Shown: positions 24,881-38,500, numbered from the stretch's first letter. The stretch: DNA of 64,000 bases from Paralichthys olivaceus (GCF_024713975.1 NC_091099.1:12195501-12259500), one strand, 5' to 3'. Numbers and translations are program-made. The notes: generated by a model not told the origin, from the sequence alone.

Positions 24881-25280
24881 GCTTATGTTACATTTGTGTT
24901 CTTCACTCATTTATCACTATCCACCCAGTTTTGGAATTGTAGTGTTAGGGGTTGAGGTAAACTAAATTTAGGTTGTGTAGGTTGTACCAGCCAGAAGTCA
25001 AAACAGGTCATAAAGGTTCCTGCCTGTAAACTACAGAGTTATGTAAAAGGTAATATTATTACTGCATCACATTGGAAGATAATGGTATCATGTGTAATGA
25101 TGAAATCCACCCTCAAGCCCTTCATCATGGACTCTAAATAATGATTAATCTAATCACTCCGTCTCATAAAATGTCAGAAAGATGAAATCTGTTGTTTACA
25201 GTATTTTTTTTATCACACTGTTGTTTGTTCAATAGTAACTCGGGTTTCTATTAGTAAGTTGATGCTATATTGAGATGAAA

Positions 25281-25440
25281 CATGATTGACAGCTGAGCCT
25301 GACCGGCGAGTGGTTGAGCGTGTTTAAAGACGGGGACCTCACTACCTCGGCTCCATCCCCTGACTCTGGTTCCAAATGTGCGAGTTGGCTGTGTTCGTAT
25401 ACATGATGGATTGGCTTCATTCCTGGATAGTGGGTGGGGA
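25281..25440 (+). repeat. dispersed repeat, copy A
   Basis: Begins catgattgacagctgagcct, passes through ggctccatcccctgactctg and ccaaatgtgcgagttg, and ends near tcctggatagtggg. The same order of blocks occurs at 61641-61842 (copy B), about 36 kb away in igf1r intron 2. This is an old non-coding interspersed family with no visible ORF. Confidence 0.65.
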
Positions 25441-26700
25441 AAAATACAATATGGTTTCTATCACTAAAATTGAGCTATTCCTTGGAAGCTACTCTCTCCA
25501 CCTGATGTCTTGCCTTTGTTAATCCCAGACAATCAAGTTATCATACTGGAAGTTAATGTCACCATGGACGACAATGAAAGCCATGCTCAAGTTTGCCTGG
25601 TCTGAATATTTGTATATTTTTAAAAAACATGTAAAAACAATTGTCCATGTTAATTAAACTTCTTTTACTTAAATTCAAGGTGCAAGAACAGTAATTGCAC
25701 TCACCATGTTTAGGTTGGAATAACTTGACAAAGTTAAGTAAAAATGTACGTATAAGTAAACTGAATTTAAGTCCAATAGTTATATTTCCTGGCCTTTTTA
25801 TTGTACGTCGGTTGTATGTATTTTAAGTAAGATCAACTTCACACATTTTAGTGTAGCCATCTTATGTGGAGCATCCCTGGGTAATTAATAATTTATTTGC
25901 CTGTTGTGGGATTTAGACAAAGATTATCACTTTGAGTTACTCTTTAAAAGGTTTTACAGCCCTGGTATGTCTCATATTCAGTGGTATACAGTCATTGTTT
26001 AGTCCCAGTAGTTAAGTGCTGTGTCAGTTTCATGTAGCATCGTAGGAGGTGAGCTACTGTAACACTGGTCACATAAGACTACCCAGTAAGAATGGGTTTG
26101 TCCATGATTACTTATGTTGGTCATTTTGAGTTCAAATTGAAGTCTAATGTACGGATTGGGCTGTAAAACTGTCTTTGGTTCAAAGCCATTTGAGACTGGC
26201 TCAGAGAGAGCCACATGCAATGGATCCCAATCCTCTTCTCGAATATTAAATATCTGTCATCAGAGAAACATTCTCAGTACAGCTCACAAACAGCACAACA
26301 GAAGCATTTACAGACGGGGGGGAGCAGATAACAAGTCAAGGTCACCACAAGTCATGTCAGGGTTGTTTATTATCTCCTTCAGAGAGGACCCGTATCTTAT
26401 CCAAATGCCAAGGTCAGGATGGCACCTCCTGAAACATAATATTAAACTCCTAATCTAAAACATTCCAGTTCCTTCAGACCTCTCACATCAACCACTTTTT
26501 GGACAAAACTTAGGTCAGCCATGATACACAATGTGAAGGTCTTAAAAGATGCATTAACTTAATAAAAATTCCTTCAGGTCCAAATTCAGTGGCTGGTAAA
26601 GGTGAGTTTTACTCACTGCACAGTGGAGACTGTCACACAGAACAGTTTTCTGTCTGATGGTCAACATTCACAATGACTCTAAAAACAGTCGGCTGTGGAT

Positions 26701-26920
26701 GAGCCAAACAAAGGGTCTGCATGAGAACAAAAGATGAATACAACTTAAGGAGTCCTGGACAGTCTAATTTACAATACAAAGTGCTTCTTAGTATTACATT
26801 AAGGCAAATCTACAACAATCGGATTTAGCTCAACAAATGGTCTGCACAAGAACAAAGGGGTGAATACACCCTAAGAAGTCCTGGGCAGGGTAATTTACTA
26901 TACTAAGGACTTCTATCTGC
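26701..26920 (+). repeat. tandem duplication, period about 125 bp
   Basis: A segment from 'caaacaaagggtctgcatga' through 'aggagtcctggacag' to 'gtgcttctta' recurs as 'caacaaatggtctgcacaag', 'aagaagtcctgggcag' and 'ggacttcta', about 125 bp downstream. The copies differ at roughly one base in six. They lie upstream of the first coding exon of the transporter. Confidence 0.75.
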
Positions 26921-27231
26921 CACTGACTGGTTTGGTCAGCCCATTCATTCCCTCTCCTAACAAGACATCTCTGTCTGCATCAGCAGAGTTCAGTTAAATT
27001 GAATACAGATGTAAGAAAGTCTTTTGGCAGCTTCCTGGGAAAATTATGTAAAACTGTGTCTGAGCACAGTCCTTAGTGTCATGTGGAGGGAGAGGAAACT
27101 TGATCTTGCTGTGTTAAGTAAATATCAACAGAAGACAATTGAAATGAAATATTTTCTTCTACAGTTCTTATAATGTTTGTGAGGATAAGTCAGTGTCATT
27201 GAAGGGCTGCACAATGTGTTTTCAGACAATC

Positions 27232-30200
27232 ATGGCAGTGAATGTCCCAGGACTGGTGGCTGTGTTGGTTTTTTACATGGTCATCCTGGTCATTGGGGTC
27301 TGGGCATCTCGAAAATCCAAGAAAGAGGAGAAGACATGTACTGGAAGCAAGAGCGAAGTCACCATCGTGGGTGGCCGCAACATCAATGTCGTTGTTGGGA
27401 TTTTCACCATGACAGGTTGAAGCCTTCTCTTCATTTCCATCATCAAATAACAATACTAGACTAGTTTTTCCGTCTTTGTGTGGGTTCTATGTTCCTTTCT
27501 CTGTGTTCTGTTCCTCAAGTCCTCCCTTACTTTCTATGCTTTCTTTGCTTTCAGCAACATGGGTTGGCGGAGGTTATATCATGGGAACCGCTGAAGCTGT
27601 TTATGTTCCCACCCGTGGTCTCATTTGGGCTCTGGGGCCGCCTGCACATCTTCTCGGATTTCTTTTGGGTGAGTAGCTGAGATGCCCTGGTGTTGTGTTT
27701 TCAGCCCCACAATGTGAGATCCTTCACATGTGTTCTGCTGATATTCAACAATGGTTTAGTAATGAAGACACCAGAAGTCATGTAGAGACGGTTTAAAAGT
27801 GCATAAATTCTTATAAATGAATGTTTGTACAGTTGATAAAATCTCAATAGCGAGTGCAATGATATGTTGACATTGAACTGAAATTGCAGAGATGTGTCTG
27901 AAAATGTGCAGAGAACCGAAGGCTGTTCAACGCTGAAAGTTAAGTTTCATGCTGAAACAACAGCACATGAGGCAGATCGTGTTTTGCTATTCTTACTGAG
28001 ATACATCAGCCTTTGTTATGCTACATTCAGCAGAAGTGCATCTAAAGCAGAGAACAGGATTTCATTATTTTACATTTTTTACCTCAATGGTGTTGTGTGG
28101 CTTTCACATATCCCAGCATGCACTAGACTAGGACACATTTAGATTATTTTGCTGTTGCAATCAAATACAGGTTAAACTCAATGCTTACCTTAAAGTGTGT
28201 TGTCCTTTTCAAATTCATTTCCTCTAAGATATTTTGTCTTTATTTATGATGTAAAAGAGAGAAGCATCAGTTGCATAAACTACAGAGCAGTACAAACTAT
28301 AATCATTATTAATGACTAACTGACAGTGCTTTTTATCTTTTCATCTTTTCATTCCAGCCAATGCAAGGTTTACAATCTACAAGGCATAGAATGTACATCA
28401 TGTTAACAGAAGCACATTCAACAACATTCATTTTTATTGAATTAAAAGGTGTATGTGAAAAACAATACCAACACAAAGAGCTTTGCTTTTCTTGCATAAG
28501 AGAAATAATATTCTTGTGGGGTATTAGACATAAACTTATGCCTGTGACCCTCTTATCAAAGACTATGTTTAGCAGGTGAAGTCTGCATATTTGGAATTTT
28601 CCTATCTCAGATTCCCAGGTTGTTGACCAGTCCTGGCCTACAGACACTCAGATGTCTCGCTTTGTCCAATCAACTGCTCAAATTCCAAAGTGATTAATTT
28701 TTTTGTCATAGAAGATTGAAGAAAAACAGAAAATAGTCACATTAGTTAATCTAGAACCATTGAATTATTGCTGTTCTTGCTTGAAAAATATTTGCCATAA
28801 AGATTTCTAGAATTAATGGATTACACTTTTTTTTTGCTTAAATTTAAAATCATGTCATTGTTTTTTTAATGACACAACAGTTGTTTTGTTTCCTTTGTGC
28901 ACATCTTAAGCGGGACTGTTCTTTGCCAAACCTATGAGGTCAAAATTCTACGTGACTATGTTGGACCCATTCCAGTATCGCTATGGCAACATGTTCACCG
29001 CAATGCTACTGCTTCCTGCACTGATCAGTGATATTTTGTGGGTTGCCTGCATCCTTTCTGCTCTGGGTAGGTACCTCTTTTTATGCAAGTCTTTGTGCCT
29101 TTAAATGAAAACAGTGGTTCTGTCATCAGTCCATCACATTACACGTGTGTTCACCTCTGGTTTATTTTCTGTGTGATATCCAGGAGGAACGATGAGCATG
29201 ATTCTCGGGTTGTCGTCAGCCCTATCTATTGTTATCTCGGCTGCTGTCTCCATCATCTATACAGTATTAGGGGGTCTGTACTCTGTTGCATATACTGATG
29301 TCATCCAGTTTTGCTTCATCTTTGTCAGCATGGTGAGAAACAGAGGGAGTGTATTGAAGTAGGGAGTGACAGAAATGACTGAGGGGAGAGAGGGTGGAGG
29401 GACGACAACATTAAGAAATTTTAGTAAGTCAATTGATGGCTTTTGCGTTAACTACTGTTTTTGTTTCTCTTTCAGTGGCTCTGTGTTCCCTTTATGTTCC
29501 TCAGTCCTGCAGTTACTGACCTCTCACCAACACTCCACGTCAACCAAACAAGTGGGAACTCATGGCTAGGAGAGATGGAGCTGGCAGACGCAGGAATATG
29601 GGCAGATGAGTTTCTATTAGTGGTGAGATTTTAACTGATTTTTGTGAGAGTCAGATGACTGGCTTACAAAAGCTGCAGGACCAGTGACATTGCCTGTGTC
29701 CAAAACAAACTGAGCAGACTGTTTGAACTAAGCAGAGCTAACTTTTACGACAACAGGTTTCTCTTTTTTTCTTTTTCTGAACGATGCTGCCATTGGTTAA
29801 AACAACAAAGGTCAGAAGGACATCCTATCAGCTGTTATTAATTAAACTTAGCTGCTGGCGGTTCAAGTTTTGAGGTTTCTGCACGTCTGCGACACTACTT
29901 TGCAAAGATAGCTTGTGGGAGAGGAACCACCACTCTGTTATGTTACTGTACAACCACAAGTGCACTGAAGAGTGTCCACAGTTCCGAAAATTCCTACAGA
30001 GGGAGACATCCTCTTTTTTCTAGTCACATCAGTGGAGGCAGTCTCTCAACTGAACTTTGAGTCATATCATATCAGTAATTTACATTTAAAACTTTAGATT
30101 TTTGAACTATGACATTCATGCTCCTTAGATATATCATCTCACACATGCGACCACAGTGTGTATTTGTACCTTGGGTTTTCTCACACATTCATGGAAAACG

Positions 30201-32314
30201 CTGGAAGAAAATGTTGCAGAGAAAAGACATGTTGTCTCCTGACTCAGGCAACTTTATCTGATTTGAGAGGGGGCCCCCCTAAGAATGGCTGATAACATTA
30301 ATAAACCACAGTAATGACATTTTTGTGAGAACCCCCTTAAATGACCTATGGTCGGCTTTATACAGGAGCCTGCAACGATACCAGAGTCCCTAACAAGGCC
30401 CCATGCCACTAATTTTCCACCAAAAGCTTTGAAAGGTTTGGCTCCATGTAGGGGCCCCAAAGTCCCTCCAAACACTCCTACCTCCAGAGTCTTACTTACT
30501 TAGGATATTTTGATTTGGCATAGTAGAAAAAGCAAGAGTGTAACTAATGAACAACAACAGTGGCTCAGTTCTATTGTAGTAAAGTGTTCCCATGATCCAT
30601 GAGGACCACCAACAAGAGCACCCTGAAACTCAGCCATCAAACTTATGTATAATGTCCATAAACATCCATTACAACCTCCGACCAGGGAGGTCATGTTTTC
30701 ACCCCTGTCCATTTGTGTGTTTGAACAAGATTACACAAAAACTGAATGCATTACCTTGAACACTTGGTGGAAGGATGCTGTATGGGTCAGGGAGGAGTTT
30801 ATTCCCATGTCTTTAATATTATGAAGGGCGTTTGTCAAAATTTTCACCATTTTCCCAGGGAATAGTTAATGAATCTTGATGAACAAAATCCGGCACATTT
30901 AGAGGACGAGTTTGCAAAATGTGGTGCAGTGTGATTGAATTTAAGAGGATTGTTGGACCTTGGCAGAGGAATGTGCTGAACTTAGCTCTAGTTCATATTA
31001 TTAGATAAATCCTTTTGACCAGTCAAATTGTCCTCTGTGAGAAAGGACGTTTTGCTGAACTGCATGAATTGCAAAGTTGTTCACTGACAAAGCTTGTTTG
31101 TGTTTTTTGTTATTCTGTATGTTACAGACTGTGGGCGGACTGGCCTATCAATCTCTGTACCAGAGGATCCTCTCTGCTGCCTCCTCTGCTCAGGCTCAGA
31201 TCACCTGCTTTGCTGCTGCTGGGACAGTTTTCATTATGGGAGTGCCCTCAGCAATCATAGGAGCAGTGGCGGCCTCTGCAGGTACACATGAACATCAACA
31301 GCATGCACAGTACATTCATATACAGCGTATGTTCAATTAGACAGCATGTCCTAACAGTTAGGTCCCACTGCTATGATAAATGACTGCATTTGTATGTGTG
31401 TGTATGCCTGTGAAATTTTGCTTCCTTTTCCCCAGTTTTTATTTTCCTTTTTTGCACTATCACTATACCTCTCCCCCTTTCCTTTTCTCTAAGACTGGAA
31501 CCAGACTGCGTATGGTCTACCCCCTCCTTTCGAACGAGGGGAGGCAGTGAAGATCCTGCCACTGGCCCTGCAATATCTCACACCCAGCTGGGTATCTGTG
31601 TTAGGCATTGGTTCTGTGGCTGCAGCAGTCATGTCCTCAATGGACTCAGTGCTGCTGTCCTCAGCATCAATGTTTACACAAAACATTTACAAGACAACTT
31701 TGAGAAAGCAGGTGTGTGCATGTGTCTGTGAGTGTGTGTGTTTGATACAGTTCTAAGGCAAAGTAACTAAGTTTGTATTGTTGCACTCTCTGCAGGCGTC
31801 AGAGCGGGAGCTGCAGTGGGTGATCCGTGGTAGCGTGGTGCTGGTGGGCCTGGCAGGAACAGGCCTGGCCTTTGGTGATGACAGCGTTTTTGCCCTCTGG
31901 CTGATGAGTGGAGACCTGCTCTACTGCATCGTCTTCCCACAGCTTGCCTGCGTGCTGCACTTCCGCCACGCTAATACCTACGGTGCTATCACAGGCTACA
32001 TAGTTGGGATGCTGCTGCGTGTGCTGGGCGGGGAACCAGTACTCGGAATCCCTCCTGTTCTCCTGTATCCTGGCTGGAGGGAGGAGGATGGAGTTATCAA
32101 ACAGCACTTTCCCTTCAGAACCCTGGCCATGCTTTCTTCTGTGATATGTGTTGTTACCGTGTCCTGGCTGCTGGAGCTCTGCTTCTGTCACCAGCTCATT
32201 CCTCGGTCCTGGGATTTACTGGGGGTTTTTAAAGAGAATGAGGAAGAAGGAGAAGTGCAGGAAGAACCTCTTCCTCTGGAGGAAAAGAACAAAATTCTTA
32301 ATACAAAATTGTAA
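27232..32314 (+). CDS. slc5a7-like: high-affinity choline transporter-like (SLC5A7 family), complete
   Basis: A sodium-coupled solute symporter of the plasma membrane; SLC5A7 (CHT1) imports choline for acetylcholine synthesis. Eight in-frame exons: 27232-27415, 27555-27668, 28911-29066, 29184-29332, 29476-29622, 31128-31281, 31494-31711, 31796-32314; they give 546 residues (human CHT1 580). The start [10 protein letters not shown] aligns with MAFHVEGLIA, so I chose it over the upstream in-frame ATG at 27214, which precedes an acceptor-like ttttcag. CHT1 hallmarks: [74 protein letters not shown] and FPF-TLAM. About 13 hydrophobic segments are expected. Large parts differ from CHT1, notably the exon 2 end ([13 protein letters not shown]), exon 4, and a much shorter acidic C-tail ending in [11 protein letters not shown]. 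It is therefore probably a paralogue rather than slc5a7 itself, and its substrate is not certain. Exon 1 uses the weak donor gttgaa. Confidence 0.9.
30672..30996 (+). repeat. dispersed repeat with terminal inverted motif, copy 1
   Basis: Starts acctccgaccagggaggtca and 'tgttttcacccctgtcc', and ends 'ggaccttggcagaggaatgt'. The start (CCTCCG-CCAGGG) and end (CCTTGGCAGAGG) are near reverse complements. It lies in intron 5 of the transporter gene. Copy 2 at 32525-32850 shares the internal order. I recall this as an abundant fish repeat; its transposon class is unknown to me. Confidence 0.65.
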
Positions 32315-32524
32315 GCTTCACTTCAGAACAACTTCAGCCAAAGTATCCACAAACCTCTTTTTATACAAATACCTACCGCCCATGTATACCACATCTGTTT
32401 GATACTGCTATATTTAAGAAAATATTTGTATATATACAGTATTATCTCAAAGCAATGCCATACACGATGTAAGTGTCCTTGCAAATTGAGATGCAGTTGG
32501 CATTCTTCTATCAAGCATACATTA

Positions 32525-32850
32525 TGACCTCCTCCAAGGATGTTGTGTTTTCACCCTGATTGTTTGTAATCAACATACACAAAAACAACTGAATAGATCA
32601 GTGGAACTTTGTGGAAGGATGTGGTGTGAGTCAGTGAAGAACCCATCAAATTGTTGATCTGGATCAGGGGATGGATCCAATAATTTTTACAATTATCTTT
32701 GACATTGCAAGATGAGAGGCATCTTTTAACATTTTTACCTTTGTCCCAGGGAATAATTCATGGATCTCTAAGAAAACATCAGGGAACATTAAGGGAACTG
32801 AAATCTATAAGTGTCTAGGTCTAGCTTGATTGAATACAAGGAGACTAGAC
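32525..32850 (+). repeat. dispersed repeat, copy 2
   Basis: Starts tgacctcctccaaggatgtt and gtgttttcaccctgattg, with internal 'actttgtggaaggatgtggt' and 'cccagggaataattcatgga'. These blocks match copy 1 at 30672-30996 in the same order. Its right end is more diverged, so the terminal inverted motif is not clear here. Confidence 0.65.
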
Positions 32851-33211
32851 AAGGTATTGTTAGGTCAGTTAATGGTACATAAGTGTTACTCAGAAAAAAA
32901 TTGTCCAGCAGAAGTGTTCTCTATTACATTTTTTTAAAGGGATCATCATTACAGGACCATTGAGATATACAATTATGCTTTTTTATGTTTTGTAATCACC
33001 AGTGTTCATTAAAAAAAAGATATGTGTCTGATATTTGAATCTGTATCTTTGTGAGTGAAGGAGTGAAAGTACAAAAAGGTACTTGTGTAAATGTTTATAT
33101 TTAGATGTCTGTGTCTATAGTAGAGGGCGACAACTTTTGCTGCTATACCTAAAAGACACATGCAGCAACCCCTAAAAATCTTGGGAGTTGGTCTTCTTTC
33201 ATGAAGTGTAC

Positions 33212-33330
33212 TTCCATGTTGGTACTGTAGCCCAGAACAGACACAAAACAAAGACAAGAAAAAAACCTCTAAGGAAAAGGGTCTTTCACGTTTTTACCTC
33301 ACCTGAAGGCCACCATAACTATATTCATTT
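33212..33330 (+). repeat. percomorph dispersed repeat, 3' half
   Basis: 'ggtactgtagcccagaacag' followed by 'agggtctttcacgtttttac' and 'cctgaaggccacc' matches the 3' half of the common percomorph repeat whose 5' half lies at 18831-19035. Based on remembered consensus, not on a search. Confidence 0.55.
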
Positions 33331-33737
33331 TGTTGTAATATGTAACTTCACCGCTAGATGTCGTTAAAGCCTACACGCTGAAGCTTTTGGATGGTGCACA
33401 TTGAAATTAATCAAGTGAAGAGATAGAGCCAACTCTTCTCCCCAACGCTAAATACTGAGAAATCAACTTTGATCTAAATAATTAGAAGAACTGATAATCG
33501 TGTCATTTATAGCTCTGCTCCAAGATGAAAATCTATTCAGGGATCCACAGCAAAGTTAAGATCGATTTGCCTTTGATGAAGCTATATTGACAGTGAGTGA
33601 TGGGCCTATCTACAGCTCTGGAAAAAACATAAGACACCTCTGCAAAATAACCAGTTTGTCATGTTTTACTATGTATGGGTGTGTGTTCTTATGTTCTATA
33701 AATTACAAACAAAATCCAAATTCAACAGACACTGAAA

Positions 33738-34190
<453 letters not shown>

Positions 34191-34329
34191 GAAAGTTATG
34201 GAAGTAAAGTAATAAGTTCAAGGCTGTGCAAATGGTCAACAAATCATCATCAATGCATGAGAAAATACTGAAAAGATCTAAAGTGGTCTGTTCTTTTTGG
34301 GGGGAGCTGTATAACTTCAGTGAATGTAA

Positions 34330-35576
34330 ATCATGTTTTAAACCGTGTCATACTCGGAGGTATCCAGCAGGAGGTGCGTGCGCTCCTTCTGTGCGTCTTG
34401 TTAGAGGTATCTTGTTTTTGTTTTGTTTTTTTAAATCCAGTCTCTGGTGTGTGGATCCACTCCGGGTTTCTGCGCACTCCAGCCGGCCACCTTATCCGTA
34501 CCACTATGTGTTCCTGCGTGAGAGAAGCCGACTCTTGTTTACAGCAGAGATTCCACAGAGGAGCGGAGACCCGCAGCCTGCGTTCACCGTAGGACTTCAC
34601 TCCCTGGATTTACGCGCAACGGGACTTTCGGGAGTTCTCTCGTTTCCCCCCTGTCTGAGGATAAAGGCTGAAGCATTTTGAAGGCTACTGCTCGGGACAT
34701 ATCCTCCCTCGCACTCCGAGCTGAGGTCGTCTAGCTGGAGCGAGCAGGAGACCCATTCTCCTCCTGCGTGGCACAAGTCTGGTATTTTTTCTGTCAGCTG
34801 CAAATCCCTGACTGACGGCGCAGAGAGGTCCGAGAGGTTTGGTTTTCAGGACTGGCCTGGTCGTGCATCGAGATCCTGTGCTGTCTGAATGGCAAGGGAT
34901 AAACCAAAAGAAGAGAAAATATAAATAAAAGGGGTTTTCATTCATTTCCCCCCCACCCCCCCCCTCCCCAGCCTCGCAGCCACCACCCCTGTGGATCTGG
35001 ACGTTATTTTCTGCCGCCACCCTAACCTCTCTCTCTCCACCCTTCCTCGCCATTCTCCCTGGGCTTACTCACCATGTTCTGTGGAGGCTGCTGGTGAAAT
35101 AAAACCTTCACGTTATCTTTGACATATATATTATTCTCAGTTGTTACCACCAGGCCCGGATCGCACCGTGTAACGCGCACTCGCTGTTTTCAAGAGATGG
35201 AGACTGAAGATGGGGATTACCATCATGTATCCAGTCAAATCACTGGCATGTGTGCCACACCAGCATCCAAGTATCCTGTGACTGGCAAAAACGGCAGACT
35301 CTTTTAGTATATTTATATTTTTTCTTTTTTTCCTCTGTCCATGGGAACTCCCTGCTATAACAATTCCTACACATTTATTTAGATTAAAAAATATATTTAT
35401 TCTAAATCTAATCCTGGTAGACAAGCAACCACGCGTTTGCATGCTACCATAGAGAAGCCACCTGGGCTACACACATTATTTTTTTCCTCATTTTTAAAAT
35501 TATTGAAGCTCTATTTTTCCCAGAGGATTTTTTTCACTTTGGTCCCTTTTGCCTTATTTTAATTTCTGAGCCGAGA
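34330..35576 (+). promoter_or_regulatory. igf1r: igf1r promoter and long 5' UTR region
   Basis: This block is more GC- and CpG-rich than its flanks and includes a C-rich tract at 34948-34970. Vertebrate IGF1R has a TATA-less promoter and a 5' UTR near 1 kb, and the spacing here fits that. Upstream ATGs open small ORFs at 34889-34924 (11 codons), 35074-35097 (7 codons, A at -3) and 35197-35307 (36 codons), all closing before the main start. The transcription start is not identifiable by eye. Confidence 0.5.
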
Positions 35577-38500
35577 ATGATGTTGAGGACCATGAGATCT
35601 GGCTCACTGATGGGTAGCACGACCTTGTTTTGGAGTCTGATGCTGTCTGTCTCCACCATCTGCATATGGCCCACGTATGGAGAGAGTGAGTAGTTATTCT
35701 AATATATTTTTATTAATGTTTATAAATGAATAAAGTCCCAATATCCTAGATCAAGTGGTTTTGCAGCCTATTTTAACCTCTTGTAGTTCTGTCTTTCTGC
35801 TGGACGGCGGGGAATGAAATCAGAAATAGCTTTTTATTTATTCGATTCAGTCTGAATATATATTATGTTAGGACTTGAATGACTTATGATAACAAACACA
35901 GTGAGCCTGTAGCACACAGACGTGCATGAGCTGAGACCATGTGGTGTTGCTGTCGTCAGGAGGTGAACTCAGTAAACTCAGAATCCATATCATCAGAGAC
36001 AATATCCAATTATTTTACTGAGCAGTGCGGTTTATTTTAGAAGGAATAAAAAAAGGGGGGAAAACCAACATTGCGCATGTCACCATGGTTTCCACAGTAG
36101 TCATGCAGAAAGCAGAGGATGAATCCAGAGCTGAAGGTTACTACCATGTGGCCATTTTGCATCTCGTAGTGTGGCGTCGCTGCGCATGAACAAGCCAAAT
36201 CAGATTAAAACCTTTGCTTCTTCACACACCATGATGCCGCCATAAATAAACATGAGTCGATTGTTGTTCTAGATTCGGCTATAAACACTAAGGGAAATCA
36301 AATATAGAGTGGGAGATGTTTTATTTCTGGCTCCTGTTTCTGTAGCAATTAAATAAAATGCAGTGTTAATTAACGCAAGCCTGGAAATACATGTGCACCT
36401 GAGTTTCAGTGTTTGTATCTTAGTATCCAGCTCTTTCTCATTGGTTTAACTCATGAAATCAAAGATGTGCTATATTATCTATAAGGATCATGTTTTAGTT
36501 TTGTTGCAAACATTTTCAAATAAATCAATAAACCTGTTGTGAGAAGGTGAGGGTGGTTATTTTATCAGTCTCTAAAGTTGTATGCTAATCTTATGATTGT
36601 TTGGTTGCTAATTTTTTCTCATTAATATAATAGATAGAGGATTGAAGGAATAATTTTTCAGGAAATTCCCCACCAAATGCTTGTGTTTAGTATATCATCT
36701 TATTTCATGGGTTGACATTTAGAAAGGGCACATCAATGCTTTGATGAGCACATCTTCACAAGTTTTCTCCTCTTATCTAAAGGGAATCTGAGGGGATTTC
36801 CTCTTTTTTTTATCAGAGCTTTCATGAAATGTTTTTCTGTAACTGCTTGTCTATTACGTTTCAAGCTTGTCGGTGCTAACTCTGAACACCCTAGAGATGA
36901 TTTAGCAATTTGTCTGAAACAAATATTGATCAAACATTGTAGGTTTGCCAGTTTAAATGTGATTTTGCTTAACATCATTTTTTTTTTACAAAATAGATTC
37001 TTTAGCTGGACTGTCATTAGATGTGACTCTGATGATCACCTTGTTAAAGTCATGATCCTTTTTGAAGTAGGAGACATTTTAAGGGTTCATTTGACAAGTA
37101 AAAATTGCTCATTTACCTGCTGGTCAGTAAACTTGATAATCCCATCTGGGTGCATCTGTGACATCAGGGTCTGGGATTGTGTGTCGTGGGTGGCGTGGCT
37201 TGATTTGTTTGTGTGTGTGTGTGTGTGTGCCATTTCTACGTCACTTCTGTTATACTCATTTGTTTCCAGAGAGGATACGTAGGATCCTGGAAACAACTAT
37301 GAGAAGGAGACATTTAGACTGATCATCATTAGCATTCAAATAGAAGAACCTAATTCAGTCCTATTGACCAGTGATACGACCACAGCCAGTGTGTGTCTCT
37401 GTGCACCCCTTCCAAGCTCAGTGACACCCATGAGACGAGTGGTGGGTCTCAGATCTTGACTCTCTGTGGTGTATAATGCATTAGGACATCCACAACAAAG
37501 AGCTCAGAGACAATGGCTGCAGTGAATATCAAGAGAGGCATGAGCTTCACCAGTTTCACTGGTGGATGATGATGTTTATTTCACTGGGTGGCGTGTGGGG
37601 GTCGGAATCTCTAGCTTCTATCAGTGGAAAATCCCAGATGTCCAAGAGCTCCATTAGGCGTTGGAAAACTTTTCAGCTCTGTTCATTTTGATAATCTGTC
37701 CACACCAATAAAACATAATTAAGCCTCCCTTTTAACTCTCACCACAGTAAACTTCCCCCGGCTTCCAAGTATGCAGCAAACAAGCCTCTAAAAAGAGAGG
37801 GAGCGAGAGAGAGTGTGCGAGGGAGATAGGTGTTTGGAAATAGAAGGTGCAAAAATACACATGCGAGAGCAACAGACTTGGTTTTGTTGATTGGAAGAGG
37901 CGACAGTTTGTTTACTGTTTTATTGGCTTTTTCGCTGTTCGCACGGGGCGGCCTCTTTTATAGAGCGATGCGCTTAACTTCATCACTTGGCACCATTACT
38001 ATTAAGAGTTATAAATAGATGTGTCACCAACAACACTGGTGCACGGGTTGTGCGAGTACAGGCACCCTCTGTCCTGTTTCATGAGGGCACACCAGTGTTC
38101 CCGTTCAGTTATTTATGAAAGGACACGTCGCTCTGGAAAACTTGAATGGCGGCATAAATAATCAAATGTCAGAGAGCATTGTGTTTGACAGGCACCTCTG
38201 TCTACCTTTCCCTCTGGGGTACAGCACATTGCAGTGCAGCTCTCCTCCTCTTGAGTGGGGCATGCGGCTCAGATGCGACCGCTGTCACTCTATTCTAAGG
38301 TGCCCCGCTGCATCTTGTGACTAGGGCTACATGGTTGCATACATATCCCCCATCTCCAGGCTCTTTCACCATGCTTCCCCTTCCCCCACTGCTGGCTTAG
38401 CCGGACGTTGGGATGCCTTGCCTCACCCCCGGCAAGGAAAGTGTAACGAGCGTTCATGGCCCCTATGGTCTGTGTACAAGAGTGTTTGTGTGCATGCATG

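Larger units (their letters stand above)
22736..27231. other. intergenic region between cfap161 and the choline-transporter-like gene
   Basis: Contains the cfap161 3' UTR with a poly(A) signal, a CpG-richer block at 23940-24285 that looks like a promoter or 5' exon, an ATCT microsatellite, two small local duplications (24658-24880 and 26701-26920), and a dispersed repeat at 25281-25440. No coding exon is supported except the weak minus-strand candidate at 23983-24113. Confidence 0.5.
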
